From Symbioplanes lichenis (GTDB lineage: Bacteria > Actinomycetota > Actinomycetes > Mycobacteriales > Micromonosporaceae): 64,000 bases of DNA. Of this stretch, positions 8,388 to 17,470 are shown in pieces. The first letter of the stretch is position 1; every line of letters starts with the position of its first letter. The stretch covers positions 310,001 to 374,000 of the forward strand of contig NZ_JAUZQD010000008.1 in the NCBI RefSeq assembly GCF_030709675.1. Direction: 5' to 3'. The position numbers and the translations under genes are program-made. Below the pieces are notes generated by a model. That model did not search any database, was not told the DNA's origin, and saw nothing but the letters and a program-made list of their open reading frames with translations.

Positions 8388-9195
8388 ATGACTACCACCC
8401 GTCGTGCCATGACCGCACTCGTCGCCTCGACCCTCGCCGCCGCGCCGGGGGATGCTCGCCAACGCGGGAGGACGCCGACATCGAGCAGGAAGGCAACTAC
8501 GTCTGCACCCTGAGCAAGGACACGATCGAGCGCCGGTACACCGCGCACGGGCTGTTCCTGCGGGTGGGAGAGACGGCCGCCCGAACCGGCTCACGACCAC
8601 GGCCGACACCCAGCACGGGGACCGGGTCGACCAGGCCACCCGCTCGGTCGACCTGCACAAGAAGCGCGATCTGGCCGACGTGCGCGGGCGGTTGCGTACG
8701 GTGCTGGGTGATCCTTTCCAGGCCGTGGCGCCCGACCGGCTGTTCTTCCCGGAGCAGGGCGGCAAGCTGTGGTCCCGCCTGAACCGGGCGGAGCTGACGA
8801 TCGGCCAGACCTACCGGGTCAAGGCGTCGAAGCAGGACTATCCGCTGGACGTCGGCCCGTTCGGGCTCGGCTATCGCAGCGAGCAGACCGAGCGCACGCT
8901 GATCGCCTCGCGCGTCCGCCTGGGCGGCGGGGAGCAGGAGATGTCGTGCAGCGGGCAGCCGGACGTGCCGGCGCCGCCGAAGAAGGCTGCCGAGTACCGC
9001 ACCCTGCCGTCCGACAAGGTGCCGGAACCGGAGCCGTCGCCGTCGCTGACCGGCTCAGGGGATCCGACCGCGTCGCCGTCGGTGCTGGACGCCAGTGCCT
9101 CCGTTCCGCCGGAAACCGCGGCTACGGATCCGACAGTCCCGGCCGCGCCGGTCGACGACCTTTTGTCGGTGGGTCCTGATAGAACTCCCGCATGA
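8388..9195 (+). pseudogene. Frameshifted gene for an exported hypothetical protein
   Basis: ATG at 8388 follows a GGAGG and opens a signal-peptide-like MTTTRRAMTALVASTLAAA, but that frame stops at about 8513. The protein-like sequence continues in two other frames: first EDADIEQEGNYVCTLSKDTI (about 8468-8590), then NRLTTTADTQHGDRVDQATR and onward to a Pro/Ser-rich end at 9195. Both changes are single-base losses, near 8443-8467 and 8565-8590, each in a G/C run. The gene is therefore either a real pseudogene or carries two sequencing errors. The C-terminal ATGA overlap with the next gene argues for recent function. No family recognised. Confidence 0.65.
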
Positions 9196-9944
9196 CGCAG
9201 ACACCGCCGTTCGCGGACCAAATCGGGCTGATCGAGGACCGCTCGGCCGCCTTCCGCTCCGCCGTCACGGGCGCCGACCTCACCGCCGCCGTGCCGGGCT
9301 GCCCCGGCTGGACTGTGCGCGACCTGGCGACCCATCTCGGCAACGTGCACCGGTTCTGGGCCGTGGCCGTCGCCGCCGGGCCCGCCGCGGAGCGACCGTC
9401 CGACGCGGCCCTCGGCTCCCGCGAGCCGTCGGGCGACCTGCTGGAGTGGTCGGCGGAGTCGACCCGCCGGCTGGTCGGGGCCTTGCGCACGGCCGGGCCC
9501 GGCGCCGGGTGCTGGACCTGGTGGGAGGCGTCCGGCGCGCCCATGACGGCCGGTGCGGTCGCGCGTCATCAGGTGCAGGAGGCGGCGGTGCACGCGTGGG
9601 ACGCCCAGTCCGCCGCCGGTGAGCCCGAGCCGATCCCCGCCGCCGCCGCGGTCGACGCGATTCCCGAGTTCCTGGAGGTGGGGCTCGGGTCGCTCGGGCC
9701 GTGGCCGCACCGGCCCGCGCGGCTCGCCTTGTCGGCCACCGACGGGCCGGCGTGGACCGTCGATCTCACGCCGGCGGGCGCCGAGGCGCATCCGGCGGCC
9801 GCCGGGGAGCCGGTCGTGACGGTGCGGGCCGCGGCCAGCGACTTGCTGCTCTTCCTCTTCAACCGGATTCCGGCCGAGGCGGTGACCGTCACCGGTGATG
9901 CGAGCGTGCTGGGTGAGCTGCGTTCCTGGACATCGGGCGACTGA
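9192..9944 (+). CDS. Maleylpyruvate isomerase-like, mycothiol-dependent family protein (TIGR03083 type)
   Basis: 250 aa. The N-terminal DinB-like helical domain has the family motif GCPGWTVRDLATHLGNVHRFW, in which the histidine is a metal ligand; a second histidine cluster is RHQVQEAAVHAWDAQ. The C-terminal 80 residues form the small domain common to these proteins. Family members include mycothiol-dependent maleylpyruvate isomerase, but the substrate here is unknown. The ATG overlaps the preceding broken gene by 4 nt. A paralogue of the same general class lies at 30994. Confidence 0.82.
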   Translation: MTQTPPFADQIGLIEDRSAAFRSAVTGADLTAAVPGCPGWTVRDLATHLGNVHRFWAVAVAAGPAAERPSDAALGSREPSGDLLEWSAESTRRLVGALRTAGPGAGCWTWWEASGAPMTAGAVARHQVQEAAVHAWDAQSAAGEPEPIPAAAAVDAIPEFLEVGLGSLGPWPHRPARLALSATDGPAWTVDLTPAGAEAHPAAAGEPVVTVRAAASDLLLFLFNRIPAEAVTVTGDASVLGELRSWTSGD

Positions 9945-9945
9945 C

Positions 9946-10719
9946 TCAGAGGTGTTTGGCGGCCTCGCGGACCGAGAGGGGCGAGAGGACGTTCCGGTGC
10001 TCGGCGAGATAGGCGCGGACGGCGTCCGGGTCCGTGCGGGCGTAGTGGCGCAGGGCCCAGCCGATGGCCTTGCGCACGAAGAAGTCGGGGTGCACGGCCT
10101 GCCGGGTGCAATAGCCGAAGAGGCGCTCGGTGTCCGTGGCGGCGCCGTGGTGCAGCTGGTGCAGGATGGCCGTCCGCACCAGCCAGAGGTTGCCGTCGCC
10201 GGCCCAGGCGTCCATCTCGGTGCGCAGCCCGGGATGCCGGGTGACCAGCGCGCCGACGAAGCGGGTGGCGAGCGGGTCGACGGTGTCCCACCAGGACTTC
10301 GTGGTGATGAGGGCGCGGGCCGTCGCGAGGAAGCCGGGCCCGGGCACCGCCGCGTGGGCGCGCAGATAGTCGCAGGCGAAATACTGGTACTCGCGCTCGG
10401 GCAGGTCCCAGCAGCCGAGTGCCACCTGCCGCAGCTGCTCCTCCGTGGGCGCGGCGAGACCGGCGACCACGGACCTGGCCAGGGAGCGCTGCGCCGGGGC
10501 GGCCAGCCCGAGGAAGGGGAACTGATCCCGCATGTACGCGGCGGCCGGCCCCGCCCGCTCCGGGTCCCGAGCCTCGCCGAAGACCCGGGTGAGCCGATCG
10601 AGCAACGCCGGCACGGCCACCGGCTCGCCCCGCTCCCGCCGCCGGGTCCGAGCCCGGCCGCCGGCTGTGCTGCTCGCCTCGTCGGCCGCGTCGCTCCTGG
10701 CGCCGGTTGCGTCGCTCAT
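9946..10719 (-). CDS. AlkD-type DNA alkylation repair glycosylase
   Basis: 257 aa, all-helical HEAT-like repeat protein of the AlkC/AlkD family, which excises alkylated bases. Active-site-like residues are visible in KSWWDTVDPLA (Trp and Asp that face the lesion in AlkD) and NLWLVRTAILHQ (the conserved Arg). The first 35 residues are low complexity and basic (GGRARTRRRERGE) and lie outside the fold, so an internal start is possible. It ends 1 nt from the previous gene and starts 41 nt from the divergent acVLRF1-like gene. Confidence 0.85.
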   Translation of the reverse strand: MSDATGARSDAADEASSTAGGRARTRRRERGEPVAVPALLDRLTRVFGEARDPERAGPAAAYMRDQFPFLGLAAPAQRSLARSVVAGLAAPTEEQLRQVALGCWDLPEREYQYFACDYLRAHAAVPGPGFLATARALITTKSWWDTVDPLATRFVGALVTRHPGLRTEMDAWAGDGNLWLVRTAILHQLHHGAATDTERLFGYCTRQAVHPDFFVRKAIGWALRHYARTDPDAVRAYLAEHRNVLSPLSVREAAKHL

Positions 10720-10760
10720 GCGGCTGATCCTGCCAGGGCGCGCGGTCGTAGGGTGGGGCC

Positions 10761-11405
10761 ATGAGCGCTCGACCCGCGGCCGGCGGCGGACGATGGGTCG
10801 ACGTGGCCCCGGAACGGCTGCCCCGGTGGCTCGAGAATTTCGCCGCCCGGCACGGTGGCTACACGGCCGGCGGGCTGACGATCACGGGTGCCGATGGGGC
10901 CACGGCCGAGCTCTTCCCGCCGCCGGGTGCGGACGGCATCGACGATCTGGCCGGGCTGGCCGCGGCGGCGGGGGAGCCCCGGCGCCTCGGACTGCTCCTG
11001 GCGCGGAAGGGCGCCGTGGCGGTCGGCGTCGCGGAGGGCATCCGGCTGGTGGCGTCGAAGGTCGACACGCACTACGTCCAGGGGCGGACCGCGGCCGGCG
11101 GGTGGTCGCAGCAGCGCTTCGCCCGGCGCCGGGACAACCAGGCCAAGGCGGCGGCCGCCGACGGGGCGTCGATCGTGGGCCGGCTGTTGCTGCCCGAGGT
11201 GAAGACCCTGCGCGCCGTGGTCACGGGCGGCGACCGGGCCGCCGTGGAGGCGATCCTGACCGCGCCGGTGCTGGCCCCGGTGCTGGCGTTGCGGGACGAG
11301 CGGTTCCTCGACGTGCCCGAGCCCCGGCGGGCGGTGCTCGAGGAGGCGGTAGCGCTGGCTCGTACGATCCGGGTGCTGGTCCGGGATCCCGCACCCGGGC
11401 CGTGA
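10761..11405 (+). CDS. acVLRF1-type peptidyl-tRNA hydrolase (actinobacterial Vms1/eRF1-like release factor)
   Basis: 214 aa. The eRF1 domain-2-like core carries KVDTHYVQGRTAAGGWSQQ followed by RFARRRDNQA; the GGWSQQ loop (about residues 112-117) is the counterpart of the GGQ/GxxQ catalytic loop that releases nascent chains from peptidyl-tRNA. Known relatives (Vms1/ANKZF1 in eukaryotes, acVLRF1 in actinobacteria) act in rescue of stalled 60S/50S complexes. There is no separate codon-recognition domain. A 33-nt imperfect direct repeat spans its stop codon. Confidence 0.8.
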   Translation: MSARPAAGGGRWVDVAPERLPRWLENFAARHGGYTAGGLTITGADGATAELFPPPGADGIDDLAGLAAAAGEPRRLGLLLARKGAVAVGVAEGIRLVASKVDTHYVQGRTAAGGWSQQRFARRRDNQAKAAAADGASIVGRLLLPEVKTLRAVVTGGDRAAVEAILTAPVLAPVLALRDERFLDVPEPRRAVLEEAVALARTIRVLVRDPAPGP

Positions 11406-11460
11406 CCGCGCCGGCTCGTCCGGTCCAGGTCCGGGATTCCGGACCCGGGGCGTGACAGCG
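11378..11460 (+). repeat. Imperfect 33-bp direct repeat across the stop codon of the acVLRF1-like gene
   Basis: Copies at 11378-11410 and 11428-11460 match at 29 of 33 positions; both contain the TGA-bearing CGTGAC. The 50-nt spacing suggests a local duplication of the gene's 3' end. Confidence 0.7.
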
Positions 11461-11531
11461 CGGCCGGAGAGCTGATCGGGGCCGGCGCAGCGGGGTCGAA
11501 CGGCGGGCCGGGGCGGGATAGGGTCGCGATC

Positions 11532-12224
11532 ATGGGTGTGGTTGCGGAGCTGATCCTGATCCGGCACGGGCAGAGCGCGTCGAACGTGGCCTTTCCCGAG
11601 GCCGACGCGGCCGGGCGGGTCGAGTCGGGGCTGAGCGGGCGCGACAGCGAGGTCGAGCTGACCGCGCTGGGCGAGGAGCAGGCCGCGGCGGTCGGCCGCT
11701 GGCTGGCCTCCCTGCCGGCCGAGCTGCTGCCGGAGGTGGCGATCACGTCGCCCTATCTCCGGGCGCGCGAGACGTGGCGGCTCGCGGTACGGGCGTCCGG
11801 GCTGGAGCTGCCGGCCGCCACCACCGACGAGCGGCTGGTCGACCGGCTGCTCGGCGATCTCGAGATGCTCACCCGGGCGGCCGTCGCCGAGCGCTTCCCC
11901 GACGAGCCGGGTCGCCTGCTGGAGGCGGGGGAGTACCGCTACCGGCCGCCGAACGGCGAGGACTTCGCGGACATCGCCGTACGGCTGACCTCGTTCCTGG
12001 ACGACCTCAACCGCGACCACGCCGGCCGCCGCGTCGTGGTCACGGCGCACGACGCGGTCGTGCTGATGATGCGGTACGTGATCGAGGGCCTCGACTGGGA
12101 CCGCCTCGCCGACGTGGTGGCCGCGGCCGGGTTCGTCCGCAACGCGTCGATCACCCGCTTCGACGGCAGCTCCGGGCGGCTGGTGCTGGACCGCTACAAC
12201 ACGGTCGACCACCTGCCGGCCTGA
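11532..12224 (+). CDS. Histidine phosphatase family protein (phosphoglycerate mutase-like)
   Basis: 230 aa. The catalytic RHG motif LILIRHGQSASN is at residues about 8-18, the second conserved arginine is in SPYLRARETW, and the second catalytic histidine is in VVTAHDAVVLMM. These residues support phosphohistidine-type phosphatase chemistry; the substrate cannot be told. No membrane or export signal. It stands alone, convergent with the LysE-type gene. Confidence 0.88.
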   Translation: MGVVAELILIRHGQSASNVAFPEADAAGRVESGLSGRDSEVELTALGEEQAAAVGRWLASLPAELLPEVAITSPYLRARETWRLAVRASGLELPAATTDERLVDRLLGDLEMLTRAAVAERFPDEPGRLLEAGEYRYRPPNGEDFADIAVRLTSFLDDLNRDHAGRRVVVTAHDAVVLMMRYVIEGLDWDRLADVVAAAGFVRNASITRFDGSSGRLVLDRYNTVDHLPA

Positions 12225-12228
12225 CAGA

Positions 12229-12831
12229 TCACCACACCAACCCCACCGCGAGTACGCCGATGAGCGCGCTCGACACCAGCGCGGTGGCCCGGCGGGCCCG
12301 GGGCGTCGTGAGCAGGCGTCCCGCCACGGCACCGGTGCCCGCGATCAGCAGTTGCCAGCTCGCCGAGGCCGCGAACGCGCCCGCCACGAACCACATCCCA
12401 CCCCCGCTCCCGCCCCGGCCGAGGACGAGAGCGGTGAAGTACACCACCGTCGCCGGGTTGAGCACGGTCAGCCCGAGCACGGCCAGATAGGCGGTTCCGG
12501 GTCCGGCCCGGTCGAACCGGGACGTCTCGGCGGCGGGGCTCGCCGGAGTCAGCGCCGAGCGAGCGGTCCACGCGGCCAGGATCAGCAGCGTCGCGGCGGA
12601 GAGCCAGCGCAGGGGCGTGGCGATCGGGGCGACGGCCGAGGCGAGGGCTGCCCCTCCGGCGACGGCGGCCGCGGCGTAGATCGCATCGGCGGTGGCGGCT
12701 CCGAGCCCGGCGGCGGCCCCGACGGTGAGCGAGGTGCGGGCGCTGAGCCCGGCGATCAGGACGGCTATGGCCCCGACCGGGACGGCGACTCCGTAACCGG
12801 CGACCACGCCCGCGAGGAACGGGCCGGTCAT
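12229..12831 (-). CDS. LysE-family amino acid/metabolite exporter
   Basis: 200 aa, six hydrophobic segments, the normal LysE/RhtB topology. The N-terminal VAVPVGAIAVLIAGLSARTS corresponds to the family's conserved PGP/VGP loop after the first helix, and NPATVVYFTALVLG is the typical NPK/NPA motif of the fourth segment. Family members export lysine, threonine, homoserine or related compounds. No regulator is adjacent, so the substrate is unknown. Confidence 0.85.
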   Translation of the reverse strand: MTGPFLAGVVAGYGVAVPVGAIAVLIAGLSARTSLTVGAAAGLGAATADAIYAAAAVAGGAALASAVAPIATPLRWLSAATLLILAAWTARSALTPASPAAETSRFDRAGPGTAYLAVLGLTVLNPATVVYFTALVLGRGGSGGGMWFVAGAFAASASWQLLIAGTGAVAGRLLTTPRARRATALVSSALIGVLAVGLVW

Positions 12832-12983
12832 GACACGGCCGTGGACACCGCCCGGTCGCGAGGCGTGCGCTGCTGTCGCCCGGCGCGGGAGCCGGCGGGA
12901 CGAGTCAGGGCACGAGGCGTTCGCATGCGGGTCACGCGCTCATCGTCCGGGCACCCGCCCCGCCGGGCAACGCAATTACACGA

Positions 12984-13065
12984 GTACGCCCCCGGCACGA
13001 CTCGCGCGCTGGGGGCGTACTTGGTCAGGTAGGCCCTCGGCACGACTCGCGCGCGGGGGGCGTAC
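12984..13065. repeat. Duplicated hairpin element downstream of the metallopeptidase gene
   Basis: A perfect 10-bp inverted repeat GTACGCCCCC/GGGGGCGTAC (12984-12993 and 13011-13020) encloses a 17-nt loop. The loop and right arm recur 45 nt later at 13038-13065 (CGGCACGACTCGCGCGC plus a G-run and CGTAC). On the minus strand the first hairpin lies beyond the metallopeptidase stop and may terminate it, although no T-run follows. Confidence 0.7.
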
Positions 13066-13079
13066 CCGGGGAGGGGTTG

Positions 13080-14012
13080 TCAGATGTCGAGCGACGAAGC
13101 CTGGAACGTGTCGCACTGCTTGGGGTCGCCGCCCTCGTAGCCCCGGCTGAACCAGCCCATGCGCTGCTTGCTCGTGCCGTGGGTGAACTCGGCCGGGTTG
13201 ACCGTGCCGCCGCCCTGCTGCTGCAGGGTGTCGTCGCCGATCTTGGAGGCGGTGTCGAGGCCCTGCTGGATGTCGTCCTGGGTGATGTTGGTGATGAGGA
13301 CGTCGCCGTCCGCGTCCTTGGTCTCGGTGGCGTGCTTTGCCCAGACGCCGGCGTAGCAGTCGGCCTGCAGCTCCAGCTTGACGCTCAGCGCGTTGGCCTG
13401 GTCGGGGTCGCGCTCCTGCTGGCGGCGCATCGAGGCCTCGGTGCCGAGGAGGTCCTGGACGTGGTGGCCGTACTCGTGAGCGAGAACATAGGGCTGCGCG
13501 AACTCGCCCGGGGCGCCCAGCTGCTGCGCGAGGACCTGGTAGAAGGTCAGGTCGATGTAGACCTTGTCGTCGGCGGGGCAGTAGAACGGGCCGACGCCGG
13601 AGTCCGCGGCGCCGCAGCCGGTGCTGACGCGCTGTGAGAAGAACCTCGTGTTGGCCGGCTTGTACTGCTCGTTGAACGCCTGCGGCAGCTCGTCGGCCCA
13701 GAAGTCCTGGATCGAGTTGACGTAAAGGGCGTTGCGGCAGTCGAGCTGGTCGAGCTTCTGCTCCGACGAGCACTTCGCCTTGAGGGTGGCGTTGTCGCCG
13801 GTCTGGGTCTGGCCGCCGTCGCTGCCGCCCAGGCTGTTGATGCCGAAGTAGCCGCCGACCACGGCGACCAGCACGGTCACGATGATGCCGACGAGGCCCC
13901 CGCCGCCGCCCGGGATGGGCAGGCCGCCGAGGCCACCTCCGCCGCCGCCACCGCTCGATCGGTCGTCCTCGATCTGGCTGGTGTCGATGTCGGCGCGGTC
14001 GTTGAGTTCCAT
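13080..14012 (-). CDS. YpfJ-type neutral zinc metallopeptidase, membrane-anchored
   Basis: 310 aa. A Gly-rich N-terminal stretch is followed by one membrane helix (LVGIIVTVLVAVVGGYFGI, about residues 40-58) and an extracytoplasmic domain. The zinc motif is HEYGHHVQDLLG, and the third ligand side is in KLELQADCYAGVWAKH. Cysteines C81, C92 and others probably form disulfides. Homologues are annotated as putative neutral zinc metallopeptidases; the substrate is unknown. RBS GGGAGGA lies before the ATG at 14012. Duplicated hairpins follow its stop. Confidence 0.9.
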   Translation of the reverse strand: MELNDRADIDTSQIEDDRSSGGGGGGGLGGLPIPGGGGGLVGIIVTVLVAVVGGYFGINSLGGSDGGQTQTGDNATLKAKCSSEQKLDQLDCRNALYVNSIQDFWADELPQAFNEQYKPANTRFFSQRVSTGCGAADSGVGPFYCPADDKVYIDLTFYQVLAQQLGAPGEFAQPYVLAHEYGHHVQDLLGTEASMRRQQERDPDQANALSVKLELQADCYAGVWAKHATETKDADGDVLITNITQDDIQQGLDTASKIGDDTLQQQGGGTVNPAEFTHGTSKQRMGWFSRGYEGGDPKQCDTFQASSLDI

Positions 14013-14107
14013 CCAGTCCTCCCGGGCGTGATGCCGCCGCGTTTACCCGATGATCTTGCTCTCTAATCGGGTGGGAGGTCCCTCGGGGTGCCTAGTACAA
14101 TCAACGG

Positions 14108-14168
14108 GTGCTGCTCTGCGAAGGCTGACCTGCCCCGCGCTCTTCTTCCCACCCGGGTGGAAGAGCGC
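14108..14168 (+). promoter_or_regulatory. Attenuator-like leader of the ABC-F gene
   Basis: A TAGTACAAT promoter-like element (14093-14101) is followed by a six-codon frame GTG CTG CTC TGC GAA GGC TGA (14108-14128) and then by a strong stem GCGCTCTTC/GAAGAGCGC (14137-14145 and 14160-14168) whose interior contains the palindrome CACCCGGGTG. The ABC-F start codon is 48 nt further on. The order leader peptide, hairpin, ABC-F gene resembles ribosome-mediated attenuation known for some ABC-F resistance genes. This is inference. Confidence 0.4.
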
Positions 14169-14215
14169 TTCCGTGTGCCTGAGCCAGCCTTATCTCCCGA
14201 GAGCGAGAGCTTCCC

Positions 14216-15820
<1,605 letters not shown>

Positions 15821-15835
15821 CGCCGTCCCCTTCTG

Positions 15836-15865
15836 CCCGGTGGTCCTCGTGGCCACCGGGTTTTT
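15836..15865 (+). terminator. Intrinsic terminator of the ABC-F gene
   Basis: 8-bp stem CCCGGTGG/CCACCGGG with a 9-nt loop is followed by TTTTT, starting 15 nt after the stop. Confidence 0.88.
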
Positions 15866-16383
15866 GCTGCGCGGGCCGGGGGTTCTCGCTGCGCTGGGAC
15901 CGTCGGAGATCCAGGATCATCGGCATCGTCAGTTGTCAACTGGTGCCCACACAGACAGTGCGACACGTGCCCGGCACTGGTCATGCCTGACACTCAAGTG
16001 GGCACCCCTTCCGTGCTGCATCGTGCCCGTTCGGTCATGAGATGGGCCCGGAAGCGACGATACCGGGCACGCTCGGTGACAGCGTTGTCGAGGCCCCGGG
16101 CGGATCATGTTTGCGCAGGTCATCCCGCCTTGATCGGAGCGGCCGGCCGATACCGGGAACGGGTCCGCGCCGGTTCCGGAAAACGTTCTCGGCCCGCCAT
16201 TCGACGCCCGAACGGTCTTGGCCGGCAACTGTCTGACATTGATGAACGTGGCCATCGTCGGGTTCCTGACACCGGTAAATGGGCACGTTCGTCAACCCCA
16301 GATACCTAGCGCATGATCGTTGGAGGCGGTCTAATAGGTGGGACCGTATCGAACCGCACAGTCTGGGGACGTGAGGAATCAAC
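15866..16383. other. 518-bp non-coding stretch with several stem-loops
   Basis: No open frame here looks protein-like on either strand. The stretch is less GC-rich than its surroundings and holds a three-way-junction-like fold (15942-16006), a 6-bp stem GCCCGG/CCGGGC (16046-16051 and 16063-16068), and at its right end the promoter and RBS region (GTGAGGAATC) of the small HTH gene. Confidence 0.6.
15942..16006. ncRNA. Candidate structured RNA or multi-stem DNA element
   Basis: Outer arms GGTGCCCAC (15942-15950) and GTGGGCACC (15998-16006) pair perfectly over 9 bp. Inside are a hairpin CAGTGC/GCACTG (15956-15961 and 15974-15979) and a second hairpin GTCA-TGCC-TGAC (15980-15991). Together they form a closed three-way junction of 65 nt. 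Strand and transcription are unknown. Confidence 0.35.
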
Positions 16384-16611
16384 ATGGCAGCCACGGGCAC
16401 AGCCACCAGCACTGAGAAGGGTCGTCGAATCGTCGGCAGCGAGCGGCAGACGCTCGCCAAGGACCTCGTCAAGCGTTACACCTCCGGAGAGAGCATTCGG
16501 GCCCTCGCCGCATCCACCGGGCGGTCCTACGGATTCGTGCACCGCGTGCTCACCGAGTCCGGGGTCCAGCTGCGGCAGCGCGGCGGTGCCCGCCGGCGCA
16601 AGAAGGCGTGA
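16384..16611 (+). CDS. Small helix-turn-helix DNA-binding protein (75 aa)
   Basis: A single HTH unit, KRYTSGESIRALAASTGRSY followed by GFVHRVLTESGV, sits in residues about 30-62, with a basic tail QRGGARRRKKA. This resolvase/Hin-like HTH form in a very short protein is a common actinobacterial gene of uncertain role, probably a transcription factor or nucleoid-associated protein. The ATG follows GAGGAATCAAC. Its stop overlaps the crotonase GTG by 4 nt, so the two are co-translated. It has a long, structured upstream region. Confidence 0.82.
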   Translation: MAATGTATSTEKGRRIVGSERQTLAKDLVKRYTSGESIRALAASTGRSYGFVHRVLTESGVQLRQRGGARRRKKA

Positions 16612-17387
16612 CGACCAGCGAGGCTTCCACCTCCACCGCGGGCGTCCGATACGCACAGGACGGGCCGGTCGCAACGGTGACGTTGTGCCGGCCCGACGTG
16701 CTCAATGCACAGACGCCGGCCATGTGGGCCGAGCTGGCGAATATTTCGCGCGCATTACCGGGAGACGTGCGAGTCCTCATTGTCCGGGGCGAGGGACGCG
16801 CCTTTTCGGCGGGACTCGACTTGTCGGTCGCGCGCGGTGACGGCGATTCCTCCCTCGCCCAACTCGCCCGGCTGTCACCCGAAGAGTGCGCGGCGCGTAT
16901 TGCCGGCTTCCAGGAAGCGTTCACCTGGTTACGACGGCCGTCCCTCGTTACTGTCGCGGCGGTGCGGGGACATGCCATCGGCGCCGGTTTCCAACTGGCG
17001 TTGAACTGCGACCTGCGGGTGCTCGCGGAGGACGCGCAATTCTCCATGGCGGAGGTGACGCTGGGGCTCGTACCCGATCTGGGTGGCACCAAGCGGCTCA
17101 CCGAGCTGGTCGGTCCCGCGCGGGCGCTGGAGATCTGCCTCACCGGGCGCCGGCTGCCGGCCGTGGAGGCCGATCGCCTCGGCCTCGCGACGGCTGTCGT
17201 GCCGGTCGACGACCTGGACGCCGCGGTCGCGGACCTGACCGCCGCCGTGCTCGCCGCCCCCGCCGGCGCGGTGGCGGAGATCAAGGCCCTGATCGCCGGG
17301 GCGACCGGCCGCACCTATGCCGAGCAGGACCGGGCCGAGCGGGAGGCGCAGACGCGCCGCCTCCGGGACCTGTCGGGGCTGGAGTAG
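16608..17387 (+). CDS. Enoyl-CoA hydratase/isomerase (crotonase superfamily)
   Basis: 259 aa. Oxyanion-hole segments are AFSAGLDL and GHAIGAGFQLAL. Of the two crotonase catalytic glutamates, the second is kept (MAEVTLGLVPDLGG) but the first is a glutamine (GAGFQLAL). The PDLGG turn is typical of isomerase-like members rather than of true hydratases, so an enoyl- or dienoyl-CoA isomerase is as likely as a hydratase. The GTG start overlaps the HTH gene by 4 nt. Confidence 0.86.
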   Translation: MTTSEASTSTAGVRYAQDGPVATVTLCRPDVLNAQTPAMWAELANISRALPGDVRVLIVRGEGRAFSAGLDLSVARGDGDSSLAQLARLSPEECAARIAGFQEAFTWLRRPSLVTVAAVRGHAIGAGFQLALNCDLRVLAEDAQFSMAEVTLGLVPDLGGTKRLTELVGPARALEICLTGRRLPAVEADRLGLATAVVPVDDLDAAVADLTAAVLAAPAGAVAEIKALIAGATGRTYAEQDRAEREAQTRRLRDLSGLE

Positions 17388-17470
17388 GAACAACCGGCTC
17401 CCCCGGAAAGTTGTCGTACCCGGCGGGCACACTATGTCCGCCGTGGTTCGACGACCCTGGAGGTGACGCC

